Shown piece after piece: positions 15,511 through 24,900 of a stretch of DNA of 64,000 bases. The first letter of the stretch is position 1. Each line of letters begins with the position of its first letter. Location: the NCBI GenBank assembly GCA_964606085.1, contig CAZSFD010000011.1, forward strand, positions 21,103 to 85,102. The letters run 5' to 3'. This DNA comes from CAIQJJ01 sp964606085. GTDB taxonomy: Bacteria; Chloroflexota; Anaerolineae; Anaerolineales; UBA4823. A program made the position numbers and the translations under genes. The notes beneath the pieces are model-generated. The model worked only from the letters and a program-made list of their open reading frames with translations. It searched no databases and was not told the DNA's origin.

Positions 15511-16428
15511 ATGAATGATTTCCGAAAACTCCCCCGTTTTGCCCAATACACCTGGTTTGTCCTCCTCTACAACCTGATCGTCATCTTGTGGGGGGCGTAT
15601 GTGCGCGCCACCGGCGCCGGCGCCGGCTGTGGCAGCCATTGGCCGCTGTGCAATGGCGAGATCATCCCGCGCGCCCCGCAGATCGAGACCGTGATCGAAT
15701 TCACCCACCGCCTGAGCAGCGGCCTGGCGTTGATTTTGATCCTCGTGCTGCTGATCTGGGCGTGGCGGGCATTCCCGACGGGCCACCGCGTGCGCAAGGG
15801 CGCAACAGCCTGCGCGGTGTTGATCTTGCTCGAAGCGCTGTTTGGGGCGGGGCTGGTGCTGTTCGAGTGGGTGGCGCAGGATGCCTCGTTGGGACGGGTG
15901 ATTTCGATGCCTGTTCACCTCGTGGTGACCTTTGTGCTGCTGGCGGCCCTCTCGCTCACCGGGTGGTGGGCGGCGGGCGGCAATGGACTGCGTTTGCAGG
16001 GCCGCGGCTGGCCGGCCTGGGGCTGGCTGCTGGGGCTGGCCGGCGTCCTCGTCATCGGCATGACCGGGGCGGTGACCGCCCTCGGCGACACGCTTTTCCC
16101 TGCTGAGACACTGGCCGAAGGCTTGCAGCAAGACCTCGACCCGCAGGCGCACTTCCTCCTTCGCCTACGCGTCTGGCATCCGCTCATTTCGGTGGGGGTG
16201 GGCTTTTTCCTGCTCTTCTACACCTATTTCTTCGGCCACACGCACGCCAGCCCGGCAGTGCGCTGGTTCTCGAAGGCCCTGTTCGCCCTGGTGATTGTGC
16301 AGTGGGTGGCCGGGATGGTCAACATCGCTTTGCTGGCCCCGGTGTGGATGCAACTGCTGCACCTGCTGCTGGCCGACCTGACCTGGATCGCCCTGGCTTT
16401 GTTGGGCGCAGCGGCCTTTGAAGGATGA
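15511..16428 (+). CDS. ctaA: Heme A synthase, CtaA/Cox15 family
   Basis: A 305-residue integral membrane protein with about eight helices. The first extracytoplasmic loop has GAGAGCGSHWPLCNG, the Cys pair typical of CtaA, and the heme-ligand histidines are in EFTHRLSSG, MPVHLVVTF, RVWHPLIS and LLHLLLADL. It oxidises the C8 methyl of heme O to the formyl of heme A for aa3-type cytochrome oxidases, implying an aerobic branch of respiration in this organism. No oxidase gene is in the window. The last codon overlaps the next gene as ATGA. Confidence 0.92.
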   Translation: MNDFRKLPRFAQYTWFVLLYNLIVILWGAYVRATGAGAGCGSHWPLCNGEIIPRAPQIETVIEFTHRLSSGLALILILVLLIWAWRAFPTGHRVRKGATACAVLILLEALFGAGLVLFEWVAQDASLGRVISMPVHLVVTFVLLAALSLTGWWAAGGNGLRLQGRGWPAWGWLLGLAGVLVIGMTGAVTALGDTLFPAETLAEGLQQDLDPQAHFLLRLRVWHPLISVGVGFFLLFYTYFFGHTHASPAVRWFSKALFALVIVQWVAGMVNIALLAPVWMQLLHLLLADLTWIALALLGAAAFEG

Positions 16429-17132
16429 AGCGCTACTCCACCCTGCTCTTCGACGCCGACGATACGCTGTTCGATTACAACCGCGCCGAAGCCGATGCCC
16501 TCCAAATAACCTTCGCGCAGCATGGCATCGCCTGGCAGCCTGATTTCCTCGCCACGTACCGCCAGATCAACCGCGAAATGTGGCAACAGCTCGAACAAGG
16601 CCGCCTCACCCCGCAAACGATCAACCACCAACGCTTTGTGCGCCTGCTGCAAACGCTCCAGCTTGACCCGCCCAGCGAAACTTTCGCAACCGGCTACCTT
16701 GCCAATATCGCCGCCTGCGCCGCTTTGCTGGAGGGCGCGCTGGATGTGGTGACGACCCTCGCGCCGCATTACCGCCTCGCCATCCTCACCAACGGCCTCC
16801 AAGCCGTGCAGTATTCCCGCCTGGCGCGTTCACCCCTGGCAGCCTACATCCCCCCCTCGCATTTGATCATCTCCGAAGAAGTTGGTGCAGCCAAGCCCGA
16901 CCCGGCCATCTTCGCCATCGCCCTCGAACGCCTGGGCAGCCCGCCAAAGGATGAAGTCCTGATGATCGGCGACAGCCTGTCCTCCGATATCCGCGGCGCG
17001 GCCAACGCTGGCCTGGATAGCTGCTGGTACAACCCCGCGGCTGCCCTGCGCCCCGCCGACCTGCCGATCACCCACGAAATCCGCCATCTTTGCGACATCG
17101 TTCCCATCCTCATCCATTCACCCAACCGCTAA
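16425..17132 (+). CDS. HAD-family hydrolase, YjjG/YfnB-type nucleotidase
   Basis: A 235-residue HAD phosphatase with motif I LLFDADDTLFDYN, a helical C1 cap (residues about 17-95), motif II LAILTNGL, motif III lysine in EEVGAAKPDPAIF and motif IV MIGDSLSSDIRGAANAG. The overall pattern is that of YjjG/YfnB, which remove 5'-phosphate from pyrimidine or damaged nucleotides. Start overlaps ctaA by four bases, so translation is coupled although function seems unrelated. Confidence 0.88.
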   Translation: MKRYSTLLFDADDTLFDYNRAEADALQITFAQHGIAWQPDFLATYRQINREMWQQLEQGRLTPQTINHQRFVRLLQTLQLDPPSETFATGYLANIAACAALLEGALDVVTTLAPHYRLAILTNGLQAVQYSRLARSPLAAYIPPSHLIISEEVGAAKPDPAIFAIALERLGSPPKDEVLMIGDSLSSDIRGAANAGLDSCWYNPAAALRPADLPITHEIRHLCDIVPILIHSPNR

Positions 17133-17149
17133 ATTACCCATCTTTGGAT

Positions 17150-18700
17150 ATGCTGACCATTCATAACGCTCGTATCTACACCTTTGACCCTGCCTGCCCC
17201 ATCGCCACCACGATCACCCTTCATGGTGGGCGGGTTGTTGCGCTCAACCGGCCTGCTGCCGATGGCGAACACCGCGATTCTGGCGGCAAGATCATCCTGC
17301 CCGGCCTGACCGACGCCCACTTTCACCTCGAACATTACGCCCTCGGTCTGCAAAAGGTGAACTGCGAGACAAGCACCCTCGATGAATGTCTGCGCGGCGT
17401 GTCCGACCGTGCCGCCATTACCCCGCCCGGCGAGTGGATTCTCGGCCACGGCTGGAATCAGAACAACTGGGGTGGCGCTTTCCCCACTGCCGCCCAACTC
17501 GATGCCGTTGCCTCGCACCACCCGGTTTACCTGACCGCCAAATCGCTGCATGCCGGTTGGGCCAACAGCGCTGCCCTCAGGCTGGCCGGCATCACCGACC
17601 GTACGCCCGACCCCGCCGATGGGCAGATCGGGCGCAGCGCCGATGGCAGGCCAAACGGGATGCTCTTCGAGAGCGCCATGCAGTTGGTGAACGCGGCCAT
17701 CCCCGCGCCCTCGGAGGAGCAGGTGGCCGAGGCCATTCGGGCGGCCTTGCCCACGCTGTGGCAGGTGGGTCTCACCGGCGTCCACGATTTCGACCGTGCG
17801 CGCTGCTTTGCCGCTTTGCAGCGCTTACATGCGCATAGCCAGTTGAAGCTGCGCGTGGTCAAGAGCATTCCACTGGACGATTTGCCGCACGCCGCGGCCC
17901 TGGGGCTGCGTTCGGGCTTTGGCGATGACTGGCTGCGCCTGGGGGCGGTGAAGGTCTTTGCTGATGGGGCCTTGGGGCCGCGCACGGCGGCCATGCTGCA
18001 ACCCTACGAGGGCGAACCCGATAACCGCGGCATGTTGTTCCTCGATGCCGAAGAGCTTTTCGAGCGGGGTAAGTTGGCCGTTGCCAGCGGTTTCCCCCTG
18101 GCCGTCCATGCCATTGGCGACCGTGCCAACCACGAGGTGTTGAACGCCTTCGAGCAGCTTCGCCCGCTTTCTGGCAATTTGCGCCACCGTATCGAACACG
18201 TCCAATTGATCCATCCCGATGATGCGGCGCGCCTGGCGCAACTGGGCGTGATCGCCTCGATGCAGCCGATCCACGCCACCTCCGATATGGCGATGGCCGA
18301 CCGGCACTGGGGCGCACGCGTGGCTCTTGCGTATGCCTGGAAGACCCAACTTGACGCCGGGGCGGTGCTGGCCTTCGGCTCAGATGCGCCGGTGGAAGCG
18401 CCCAACCCGTGGTGGGGCATCTATGCCGCGGTCACGCGCCGCCGTCACGATGGCGCGCCCGGCCCAGAAGGGTGGATTCCGCAGCAGCGCCTGGCCGTGG
18501 CAGATGCTATTCGTGGGTTTACCACGGGTGCGGCGTTTGCGGCGGGTCTGGATGGCCGCCACGGCCAGTTATCTCCCGCTTCTCTGGCCGATTTACTCGT
18601 CCTCGATGTCGATCCTTTTGCCTGCGATCTGGGTGTGCTTAAAGACATCCGCCCCCGGGCGACGATGATCGGGGGCGAATGGGTGGTGGATGACCTGTAG
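17150..18700 (+). CDS. YtcJ-like metal-dependent amidohydrolase
   Basis: A 516-residue amidohydrolase of the YtcJ/AepA group. Metal-site motifs are the N-terminal HFH in LTDAHFHLEHYALG, a Lys/Asp region GAVKVFADGALG, VHAIGDRANHEVL, RIEHVQLIHPDDAARL and the catalytic Asp in FGSDAPVEAPNPWWGIYAAVT. Closing beta-sandwich strands (ADLLVLDVDPF) are present. The start ATG 17150 begins MLTIHNARIYTFDP as in the family; an upstream extension to 17090 would run into the previous gene. Substrate unknown. Converges with the sortase gene, 8 bases apart, with no visible terminator between. Confidence 0.88.
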   Translation: MLTIHNARIYTFDPACPIATTITLHGGRVVALNRPAADGEHRDSGGKIILPGLTDAHFHLEHYALGLQKVNCETSTLDECLRGVSDRAAITPPGEWILGHGWNQNNWGGAFPTAAQLDAVASHHPVYLTAKSLHAGWANSAALRLAGITDRTPDPADGQIGRSADGRPNGMLFESAMQLVNAAIPAPSEEQVAEAIRAALPTLWQVGLTGVHDFDRARCFAALQRLHAHSQLKLRVVKSIPLDDLPHAAALGLRSGFGDDWLRLGAVKVFADGALGPRTAAMLQPYEGEPDNRGMLFLDAEELFERGKLAVASGFPLAVHAIGDRANHEVLNAFEQLRPLSGNLRHRIEHVQLIHPDDAARLAQLGVIASMQPIHATSDMAMADRHWGARVALAYAWKTQLDAGAVLAFGSDAPVEAPNPWWGIYAAVTRRRHDGAPGPEGWIPQQRLAVADAIRGFTTGAAFAAGLDGRHGQLSPASLADLLVLDVDPFACDLGVLKDIRPRATMIGGEWVVDDL

Positions 18701-18708
18701 CTGGCGGG

Positions 18709-20406
18709 TTATGGGGTGTTTTCGACCTGTGTGTTTTGCAGGGGCAGGGTATCTTTCAGGTCGGCGTAGACGACCAGCCGTTTGAGATAGCGCTTGAATT
18801 CGTCGTTCCAGTCGGTGCAGGTGATCAGGCTGATTTGGGGGTTTGTGGTGGGGTGGGTCACGGCTAAATCGCCTTCTTCAACGACAACTTGTTCGCGTAC
18901 GGTGTAGGTGTACAGGTTTTCTGCAGTGTAGACCTGGATGACATCGCCGGTTTTGAGTTGGTCGAGATAGCGGAAGGGGCCGTTTTCGCCGACCAGGGTG
19001 ACATGCCCGGCCAGCGCTGTGTTGCTGCCCAACCCCGGCCAGGAGGTATTGCCCAGCCAGGCGATCTCCTGTTTCAGGCCGGCGATCATCCAGCTTTCGC
19101 CGTCGAAAGGCACGTATTTGACGATAGTATCCACGTTTAGGGCGGGAATGGCCAGACGGGTGACGGGGCTGGTATCGAGGACGATGCCGGGTTCTGTTTC
19201 GGGCAGGGCGGTGGGGGAGGGGATGGGAAAATCGGGCAGTGCGCTGATTTCGGTGGGGGCAGTGAAGATGTACCCGGTGGTGTCTTCGGTGGGGAAGATG
19301 GGGGCGATGGCATAGCCGGCCATTTTTTCGGCGAGGTGGGTTGGGGCAATGGCGATGGGGAGGCGCGCCTCGGGCGAGCGCCAGAACCACCCACTGCCGG
19401 CCGCACCAACGACTGCCCCGGCGAGCAGTAAGGCGACTCCGGCAAGAAGGTAGCGGCCAATTTGGCTTTGTTCTTGTTGGCGCGCCCACAGGGCATACCA
19501 GATGGTGAAGAAGCCGGCCAGCGCCGCCGCGCCTGCCAGGAAGAGCAGCGACCAGTCTATGGGGTGGGTGGGATTTTCAAGCGGTTGGAGGCCGGTGCCA
19601 GGCAGCCCAGAGACGACGACGCGGTAGTTGGCGGTGGCGGTGCGGGTGTTGTTGGGGGCGTAGGTAAGGCTGATGCTGTTAACCAGGTTGACGGTTGCGT
19701 TGGCGGTGCTGTTGACGCTGGTTTCGATGGTGACGGTGACAATTTTACTCGGCAAGATTTCGCCGATCAGCACTGTTACGGCATGGTTCTGGCGGTTGAT
19801 TGTTCCCTGGGTTGTTTTGGTGTTGCTGGTGATATCTATGGTGGTGGGGAAGGAATCGGTCAGGATGACATCTTGTGCGGGGGCCAGGCCGTTATTGGTG
19901 ATTTTGACGATGAAGGTGATCTTTTGCCCGACGCGCGCTTCTGAGGGGTTGACGGTGATGGCGATGGTGGGGTTGGGGGTGATTGTTCCGGTGGCGGTGG
20001 GGGTGGGAGGGGTGCCGGTGGTTGTGCGGGTGGCCGTGGGTGTGGGTGTGGCGGTATCGGGTATTTGTTTGAAGATGAGCGGTAAGAATTTTCGAATGGC
20101 TGTGGCCGTGTGTGTGGGCGTTGCCGTGGGGGTGGCGGTCGTTGTGGCCGTCTGGGTGGCTGTGCCTGTTTCGGTGGGGGTGCTGGTAGATGTGGCCGTT
20201 CCGGTGGTGGTACCCGTGGATGTGGCGGTTTCGGTGGCCGTTGCCGTCGGCGTGCTGGTTTCGGTGGGGGTGGGGGTATCTGTGGCTGGTTCGGGTTGGC
20301 TGACGGCGCTGAATTGGGGGATGGCCGCGGCTGCGAACCAAAGCGCCAGGCCGAAGATCACCACGAATAAAAAACGGGCAATGCGTTGATGATTAAGGGG
20401 AAGCAT
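18709..20406 (-). CDS. DUF11 surface protein fused to its own sortase, with internal LPGTG motif
   Basis: A 565-residue protein. Order: signal/anchor helix (residues 10-30), a long Thr/Pro/Ala linker (38-100 and 117-148), a DUF11-type immunoglobulin-like domain (148-263), then LPGTG (268-272) followed by a hydrophobic helix (about 284-308) and basic/polar tail, a second helix (318-340), and a sortase domain (about 410-552). The sortase has the catalytic His in NTALAGHVTL (H468), Cys in LITCTDW (C530) and Arg in RLVVYA (R543; R539 is an alternative). Class D/E-like sortases join proteins to the wall. A sorting-signal-like segment in the same chain as the sortase is unusual. Starts ATG 20406; no neighbour suggests a pilus operon. 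Confidence 0.88.
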   Translation of the reverse strand: MLPLNHQRIARFLFVVIFGLALWFAAAAIPQFSAVSQPEPATDTPTPTETSTPTATATETATSTGTTTGTATSTSTPTETGTATQTATTTATPTATPTHTATAIRKFLPLIFKQIPDTATPTPTATRTTTGTPPTPTATGTITPNPTIAITVNPSEARVGQKITFIVKITNNGLAPAQDVILTDSFPTTIDITSNTKTTQGTINRQNHAVTVLIGEILPSKIVTVTIETSVNSTANATVNLVNSISLTYAPNNTRTATANYRVVVSGLPGTGLQPLENPTHPIDWSLLFLAGAAALAGFFTIWYALWARQQEQSQIGRYLLAGVALLLAGAVVGAAGSGWFWRSPEARLPIAIAPTHLAEKMAGYAIAPIFPTEDTTGYIFTAPTEISALPDFPIPSPTALPETEPGIVLDTSPVTRLAIPALNVDTIVKYVPFDGESWMIAGLKQEIAWLGNTSWPGLGSNTALAGHVTLVGENGPFRYLDQLKTGDVIQVYTAENLYTYTVREQVVVEEGDLAVTHPTTNPQISLITCTDWNDEFKRYLKRLVVYADLKDTLPLQNTQVENTP

Positions 20407-20592
20407 GAAATTCTCCAGAAGGATGCGTTGGGCGTGCGAGCATTATACCGCGCTCATTGGGGGCGTTTTCCTGTCGGTTTGTAGCGCTGGTGATATACTG
20501 CCCACGGGGATAATCTGCACTTTTCCCCATCGCCCCACCCGGCTCACCTGGGCCCGACCAATTGCCCCTGTACGTTGAAAGCGAGACCTGCC

Positions 20593-20946
20593 ATGACTCA
20601 ACACACTGCCGTCTTTATCTTGGGTTTTACCCCGGAAGCCCTGAGCAGTAATCAGTTAGTTCAGATGATACGGGCGGCCGACACCGGCCTGAAAGTGAAA
20701 TATCCCGCTTTCAGGCAGATTATGCGGCAGGCTGACGTCAGTCAGGCTGAGATCAACATTGCCAACCAATTGTTAGCGCCGCCCATGGATACCCTGCAAA
20801 ACATGCAGGCAGCGTTAGGCGATTGGTTACAAATTGAAGAACTGCCCTTCCAACCCGTGCTTGGTGAAAACTTTTTTATCAGTGACTCGCGTAATGAACA
20901 GGGGCAAGGAAACTGCATGTTGTTTTACATTCATCGCACCGCATAG
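20593..20946 (+). CDS. Hypothetical protein, 117 residues
   Basis: A soluble protein of 117 residues starting MTQHTAVFILGFTPEAL, with no signal peptide, membrane segment or motif I recognise. The middle is helical (NQLVQMIRAADTG, QIMRQADVSQAEINIA) and the end has alternating hydrophobic residues (GNCMLFYIHR). ATG 20593 is preferred to a TTG at 20575. It stands alone on the plus strand, 186 bases from the divergent sortase gene and 60 bases from the broken HD gene; the 186-base spacer shows no clear element beyond a TATACT at 20494. Function unknown. Confidence 0.6.
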   Translation: MTQHTAVFILGFTPEALSSNQLVQMIRAADTGLKVKYPAFRQIMRQADVSQAEINIANQLLAPPMDTLQNMQAALGDWLQIEELPFQPVLGENFFISDSRNEQGQGNCMLFYIHRTA

Positions 20947-21007
20947 TGCGGTTTGCTGCTCTCCTTGCGTCTTTTCACTGGTATCTCTCGCTTGGTAGGT
21001 TTTGCTG

Positions 21008-21545
21008 ATGGCATCTCAGATGGCGCAAATTTTAGACGAAGCCCGGCAGTTTTTGAACGAAAGTTTGCGTGGCAAGCAAAACGGCCGCGAGATGTTGCAT
21101 CCCTGGCGTAAGAGCTGGAAATTCACCGTAGATCACTCCCTGCGAGTCGAAGCTATGACCGTGCAGATTCTGTCCCTGCAAATGCCCCCATTCCCCGAAA
21201 ATGAAATCATTCAGCGAAAAACTGCTCTCTCTGATCGCCCATCACTCCGAAAAAGACATCCCCGGCCCCGATCTGTTGCACGGCATCCTCAAAGATACCG
21301 ACACTCTCGACGAGATCGGCGCGGTCTCGATCTGGATGGCAACCAACTGGCTCGACCGCACCTCGCCCGATTTTTTGGCCGACTTGCTCGAACGTCTGCG
21401 GATGGTCGAAATCCCTTTCTGCGAACGCACCCTATCCCAACTCAACACCCCGGCAGCCCAGGGTATTCTGCGTCAGAAACAGCAATTCATCCAGACATTC
21501 ATCGTGCAATTGGAAAGTGAACTGCAAACCATCACCAGGAGTTAA
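21008..21545 (+). pseudogene. HD-domain phosphohydrolase remnant, frameshifted with internal deletion
   Basis: Two overlapping frames together look like one HD-domain protein. The first, from ATG 21008, gives a helical N-terminus and KFTVDHSLRVEAMTVQI, the first His helix of an HD domain. At about 21195-21215 the reading shifts to a frame continuing KLLSLIAHHSEKDIPGP and LLHGILKDTDTLDEIGAV, the C-terminal HD helices with their metal-ligand aspartate. The central part that should carry the LLHDIG motif (roughly 50-60 residues) is absent. The second part could in principle be made alone from ATG 21201 (114 residues). I read this as a decayed gene; catalysis is not expected. Confidence 0.6.
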
Positions 21546-21547
21546 CC

Positions 21548-21913
21548 ATGCCCCGTAAACCAGCCATTCCCGAAGAAGTCAAAGAAGAAGTACTCAAAAT
21601 CGTGGCAGATTTCAACGCCAAAAACTTCACGCCCGCTCACCCACTGGCAAAGGCCCTTTTTGGAGGCCGCGATGTCGGATATGTGGCGCGTTTCAAAGGG
21701 AAATTCCTCTACCTCGATAATGCCGCCCGCAAACATGCCGCTGAAATCTGCCGCTTGACGTGGACCGGCAGCATGGACAACTGGGAATTTGCCATCTACC
21801 GCCACAGCCGCAACGCTTACGATCCGCATGAATGGATGTTCCCCGGCGCACGTGAAGTCAATGGCACTGTCGAAGGCGCCATGCGCGCCGGTATGCAAGC
21901 CTACCCCATGTAA
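21548..21913 (+). CDS. Conserved-looking hypothetical protein, 121 residues
   Basis: A soluble, slightly basic protein of 121 residues beginning MPRKPAIPEEVKEEVL. It has a helical N-terminus and a C-terminal part rich in aromatic residues (YVARFKGKFLYLD, TGSMDNWEFAIYRHS, NAYDPHEWMFPGA) that resembles small all-beta DUF families, but I cannot assign one. The start lies 2 bases after the stop of the HD remnant, preceded by AGGAG at 21535-21540, so it was probably co-transcribed with it. Codon use matches the surrounding genes. Confidence 0.65.
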   Translation: MPRKPAIPEEVKEEVLKIVADFNAKNFTPAHPLAKALFGGRDVGYVARFKGKFLYLDNAARKHAAEICRLTWTGSMDNWEFAIYRHSRNAYDPHEWMFPGAREVNGTVEGAMRAGMQAYPM

Positions 21914-21914
21914 C

Positions 21915-21968
21915 CGCCCCCAACCTTCAACCCGCAACTTTCAACCTTCAACCTTCAAACCTTCCCCC
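21915..21968. repeat. Tandem CAACCTTCAA word repeat before the DUF5107 gene
   Basis: The 54-base spacer consists almost wholly of CAACCTTCAA variants. It leaves no room for a normal Shine-Dalgarno before ATG 21971. A related pair of ACCTTCGACC words occurs inside the following gene at 23220-23245 (coding TFDLRPATL). Confidence 0.75.
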
Positions 21969-21970
21969 CT

Positions 21971-24900
21971 ATGACCCCCACTCCCTACCCCTCCCCCGTC
22001 CACATCTGGCAAGAACTTGTCACCATCCCCACCTACCCCGTCCCCTCGCCCGACCCCAACCCGATGTTCTTCGAGAAGCGCGTCAACCAGGGGGCCAGCG
22101 GGCGCATCTACCCCAACCCGCTCACCGACCATGTCAACCACGAGACGAAGGAAGACCGCGCCTACCAGGCCGTCTTCCTGGAAAACGAATACATCCAGAT
22201 CATGGTCATGCCGCAGTTTGGCGGGCGCATTCACGCTGCCCTCGACAAAACCAACGGCTACGACTTCGTCTATCGCCAAAACGTGGTCAAACCAGCATTG
22301 ATTGGCCTGTTCGGCTCGTGGGTTTCTGGCGGCATGGAGTTCAACTGGCCGCTGCACCACCGCCCATCCACCTTTATGCCGGTGGAATACACCATCGAGC
22401 ATGGCGAAGATGGCTCGGCCACGGTCTGGCTCAGCGAACACGAGCCGATGAACCGCATGAAAGGCATGTTGGGCGTGTGCGTCTACCCCGGCAAAGCCTA
22501 TTTCGAACTCAAAGTGCAGCTATACAACCGCACGCCGCTGCCGCAGCCCTTCCTGTGGTGGATCAACTGTGCTGTGCGTGTCAACGAGAATTATCAGATC
22601 ATCTTCCCGCCCGATGTCGAGAGCGTCACCTTCCACTCACGCGCCGACATGGCCTCCTACCCCATCGCTCGCCAGTTCTTCGCCGGCTGCGACTGGCGCG
22701 ACGGTGTGGACATTTCCTTCCCCAACAACGTCGGCCCGGCCACCTCGTACTTCGCCAACCCGTCTGGCTATGATTTCTTCGGCGGGTTCGACCACGGCAA
22801 GCAGGGCGGCATCATCCATGTGGCCAACCACCACGTCTCGCCGGGCAAAAAATGCTTCACCTGGGGCACCGGCGATTTCGGCACCGCCTGGCAAGGTTCG
22901 CTCACCGACGCCGACGGCCCTTACATCGAACTGATGGCCTCCAGCTACTCCGACAACCAACCCGATTTTTCCTGGCTGCAGCCCTACGAAACCAAGCGCT
23001 TCAGCCACCTCTGGTACCCCATCCAGCAGATCGGCTCGGTCAAAAACGCCAACCGCCAACTCGCCGTCAACCTCACCGACGACTTCGTCGGCGTCTGCGC
23101 CACCGAAATCATCCCCGAAGCCCGCATCCTCGTCACCGCCACCTCCCCCCACGGCGACGAAATCACCCTCTTCGACTGGCAAGGCGACCTCATCCCCGGC
23201 CAACCCCTCACCGCCCACCAGACCTTCGACCTTCGACCTGCAACCTTGCGCGTCCTCGACTCCTCCGGCTCCGAGTTAATCTCCTACACCCCGCAGCCTC
23301 GCCGTGACGATCCCCTGCCTCCCACCGCCAAACCGCCCACGCTGCCGCACAAAATTGACAACCTCGAAGAACTCTACCTCACCGGCCTGCACGTCGAGCA
23401 ATATCTCCATTTCAGCCTCGACCCCGCCCCCTATTGGGAACGCGCCCTCACGCTCGATTCCGGCGACTCGCGCAGCAACACCGCCCTCGGACGCCTGAAA
23501 CTGCGCCGCGGCGATTTTGCCGCCGCCGAAGCGCACTTCCGCGCCGCCATCGCCACCCTCACGCGCTACAATTTCAACCCCTACGACGGCGAACCCTATT
23601 ACCAGCTTGGCCTGGCGTTGGTTTACCAGGCGCGCTACGCCGAAGCCTACGACGCCTTCTACAAGGGTATCTGGTCGTATGCCTGGCGCAGCGCTGGCTA
23701 TTACGCCCTCGCCCAAATTGACGTGCGCCGCGGCGACTACGCCCGCGCTCTCGACCACATCGAACGCGCTCTCGTCACCAACGCCCATCACAACCAGGCG
23801 CGCGCCCTCAAAGCCGCCGTGCTGCGCCGCATGGGGCGCGTCGAAGTGGCCCTGCAAACCGCCCGCGCCGCTCTGGCGCTCGACCCGCTCAACCTGTGGG
23901 CGCGCGCTGAGATGGTGCTGGCGTTGGATGAACTGGGTGATCCTGCCGATTTCCAGCAATCTGAGTTAACCCGCCTGCTGCGCGGCAGCGCCCAAAACTA
24001 CCTCGACCTGGCCCTCGATTACGGCAACAGCGCCCTCTACCCCGAAGCGTTGGATGTGCTGTTGAGCTTCCTCGAACTCGAAAACGCCAGCGAAGCTCCC
24101 CAGGCCGGGGCCAGTTATCCGATGATCCCCTACGCCCTCGGCTACTTCGCCACCCGCGTCGGCGACACGGCTTCGGCGCTCGAATGGTTCCGGCAGGCCG
24201 CCAGCCAACCACCCGATTGGTGCTTCCCGCACCGCCTCGAAGAGCAGATCATCCTTGAAGCCGCCCGCGCCGCCAACCCGTCGGATGGGCGCGCCGCCTA
24301 TTACCTGGGCAACCTCTATTACGATAAGAAGCAGTACGAAAAAGCCATCGCTGCCTGGGAAACCGCCACGCACCTCGAACCGGGCTTCGCCACCGCCTGG
24401 CGCAACCTGAGCATCGCGCGCTACAACAAGCGCGGCGACAAAGATGGGGCCAAACTTGCTTACCAGCAGGCCCTCGTTGCCAACCCACACGACCCGCGCC
24501 AGATCATGGAGCACGACCAACTGGCCCGCCGCCTGGGGGCTGCCCCCGCCGACCGCATCTTCGCCTTCGAGCATCACCTGGCCGAAGTGGCCCAACGCGA
24601 CGACCTCACCGTTGACCTGGCCGCTCTCTACAACCAGACCGGCCAGCCGCAAAAAGCGCTCGACCTGCTGCTCAATCACATTTTCCACCCCTGGGAAGGC
24701 GGCGAAGGCCAGGCGGCCACGCAGTATTCGCTGGCGCACCTGTTACTTGGCGAAGCGGCCATCGGCACCAACCCGCACGCCGCCCTCGAACACTTCGCCG
24801 CCGCCCGCCAGCATCCCGCCAACCTGGGCGTGGGGCGCGCCATGCAGGGTGTCCATGCCGTGGTGGATTTCCACACCGCGCAAGCTTATGCCGCCCTCGG

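Noticed and set aside
19960..20290. GGTGTCGGTG-like DNA repeats as a separate tandem repeat element
   Set aside because: They encode the Thr/Pro/Ala stalk of the sortase fusion protein and are explained as low-complexity coding sequence.
21002..21520. The 172-codon frame as an intact protein
   Set aside because: After residue about 68 it turns Arg/Pro-rich without structure, while the adjoining frame continues the HD-domain pattern.
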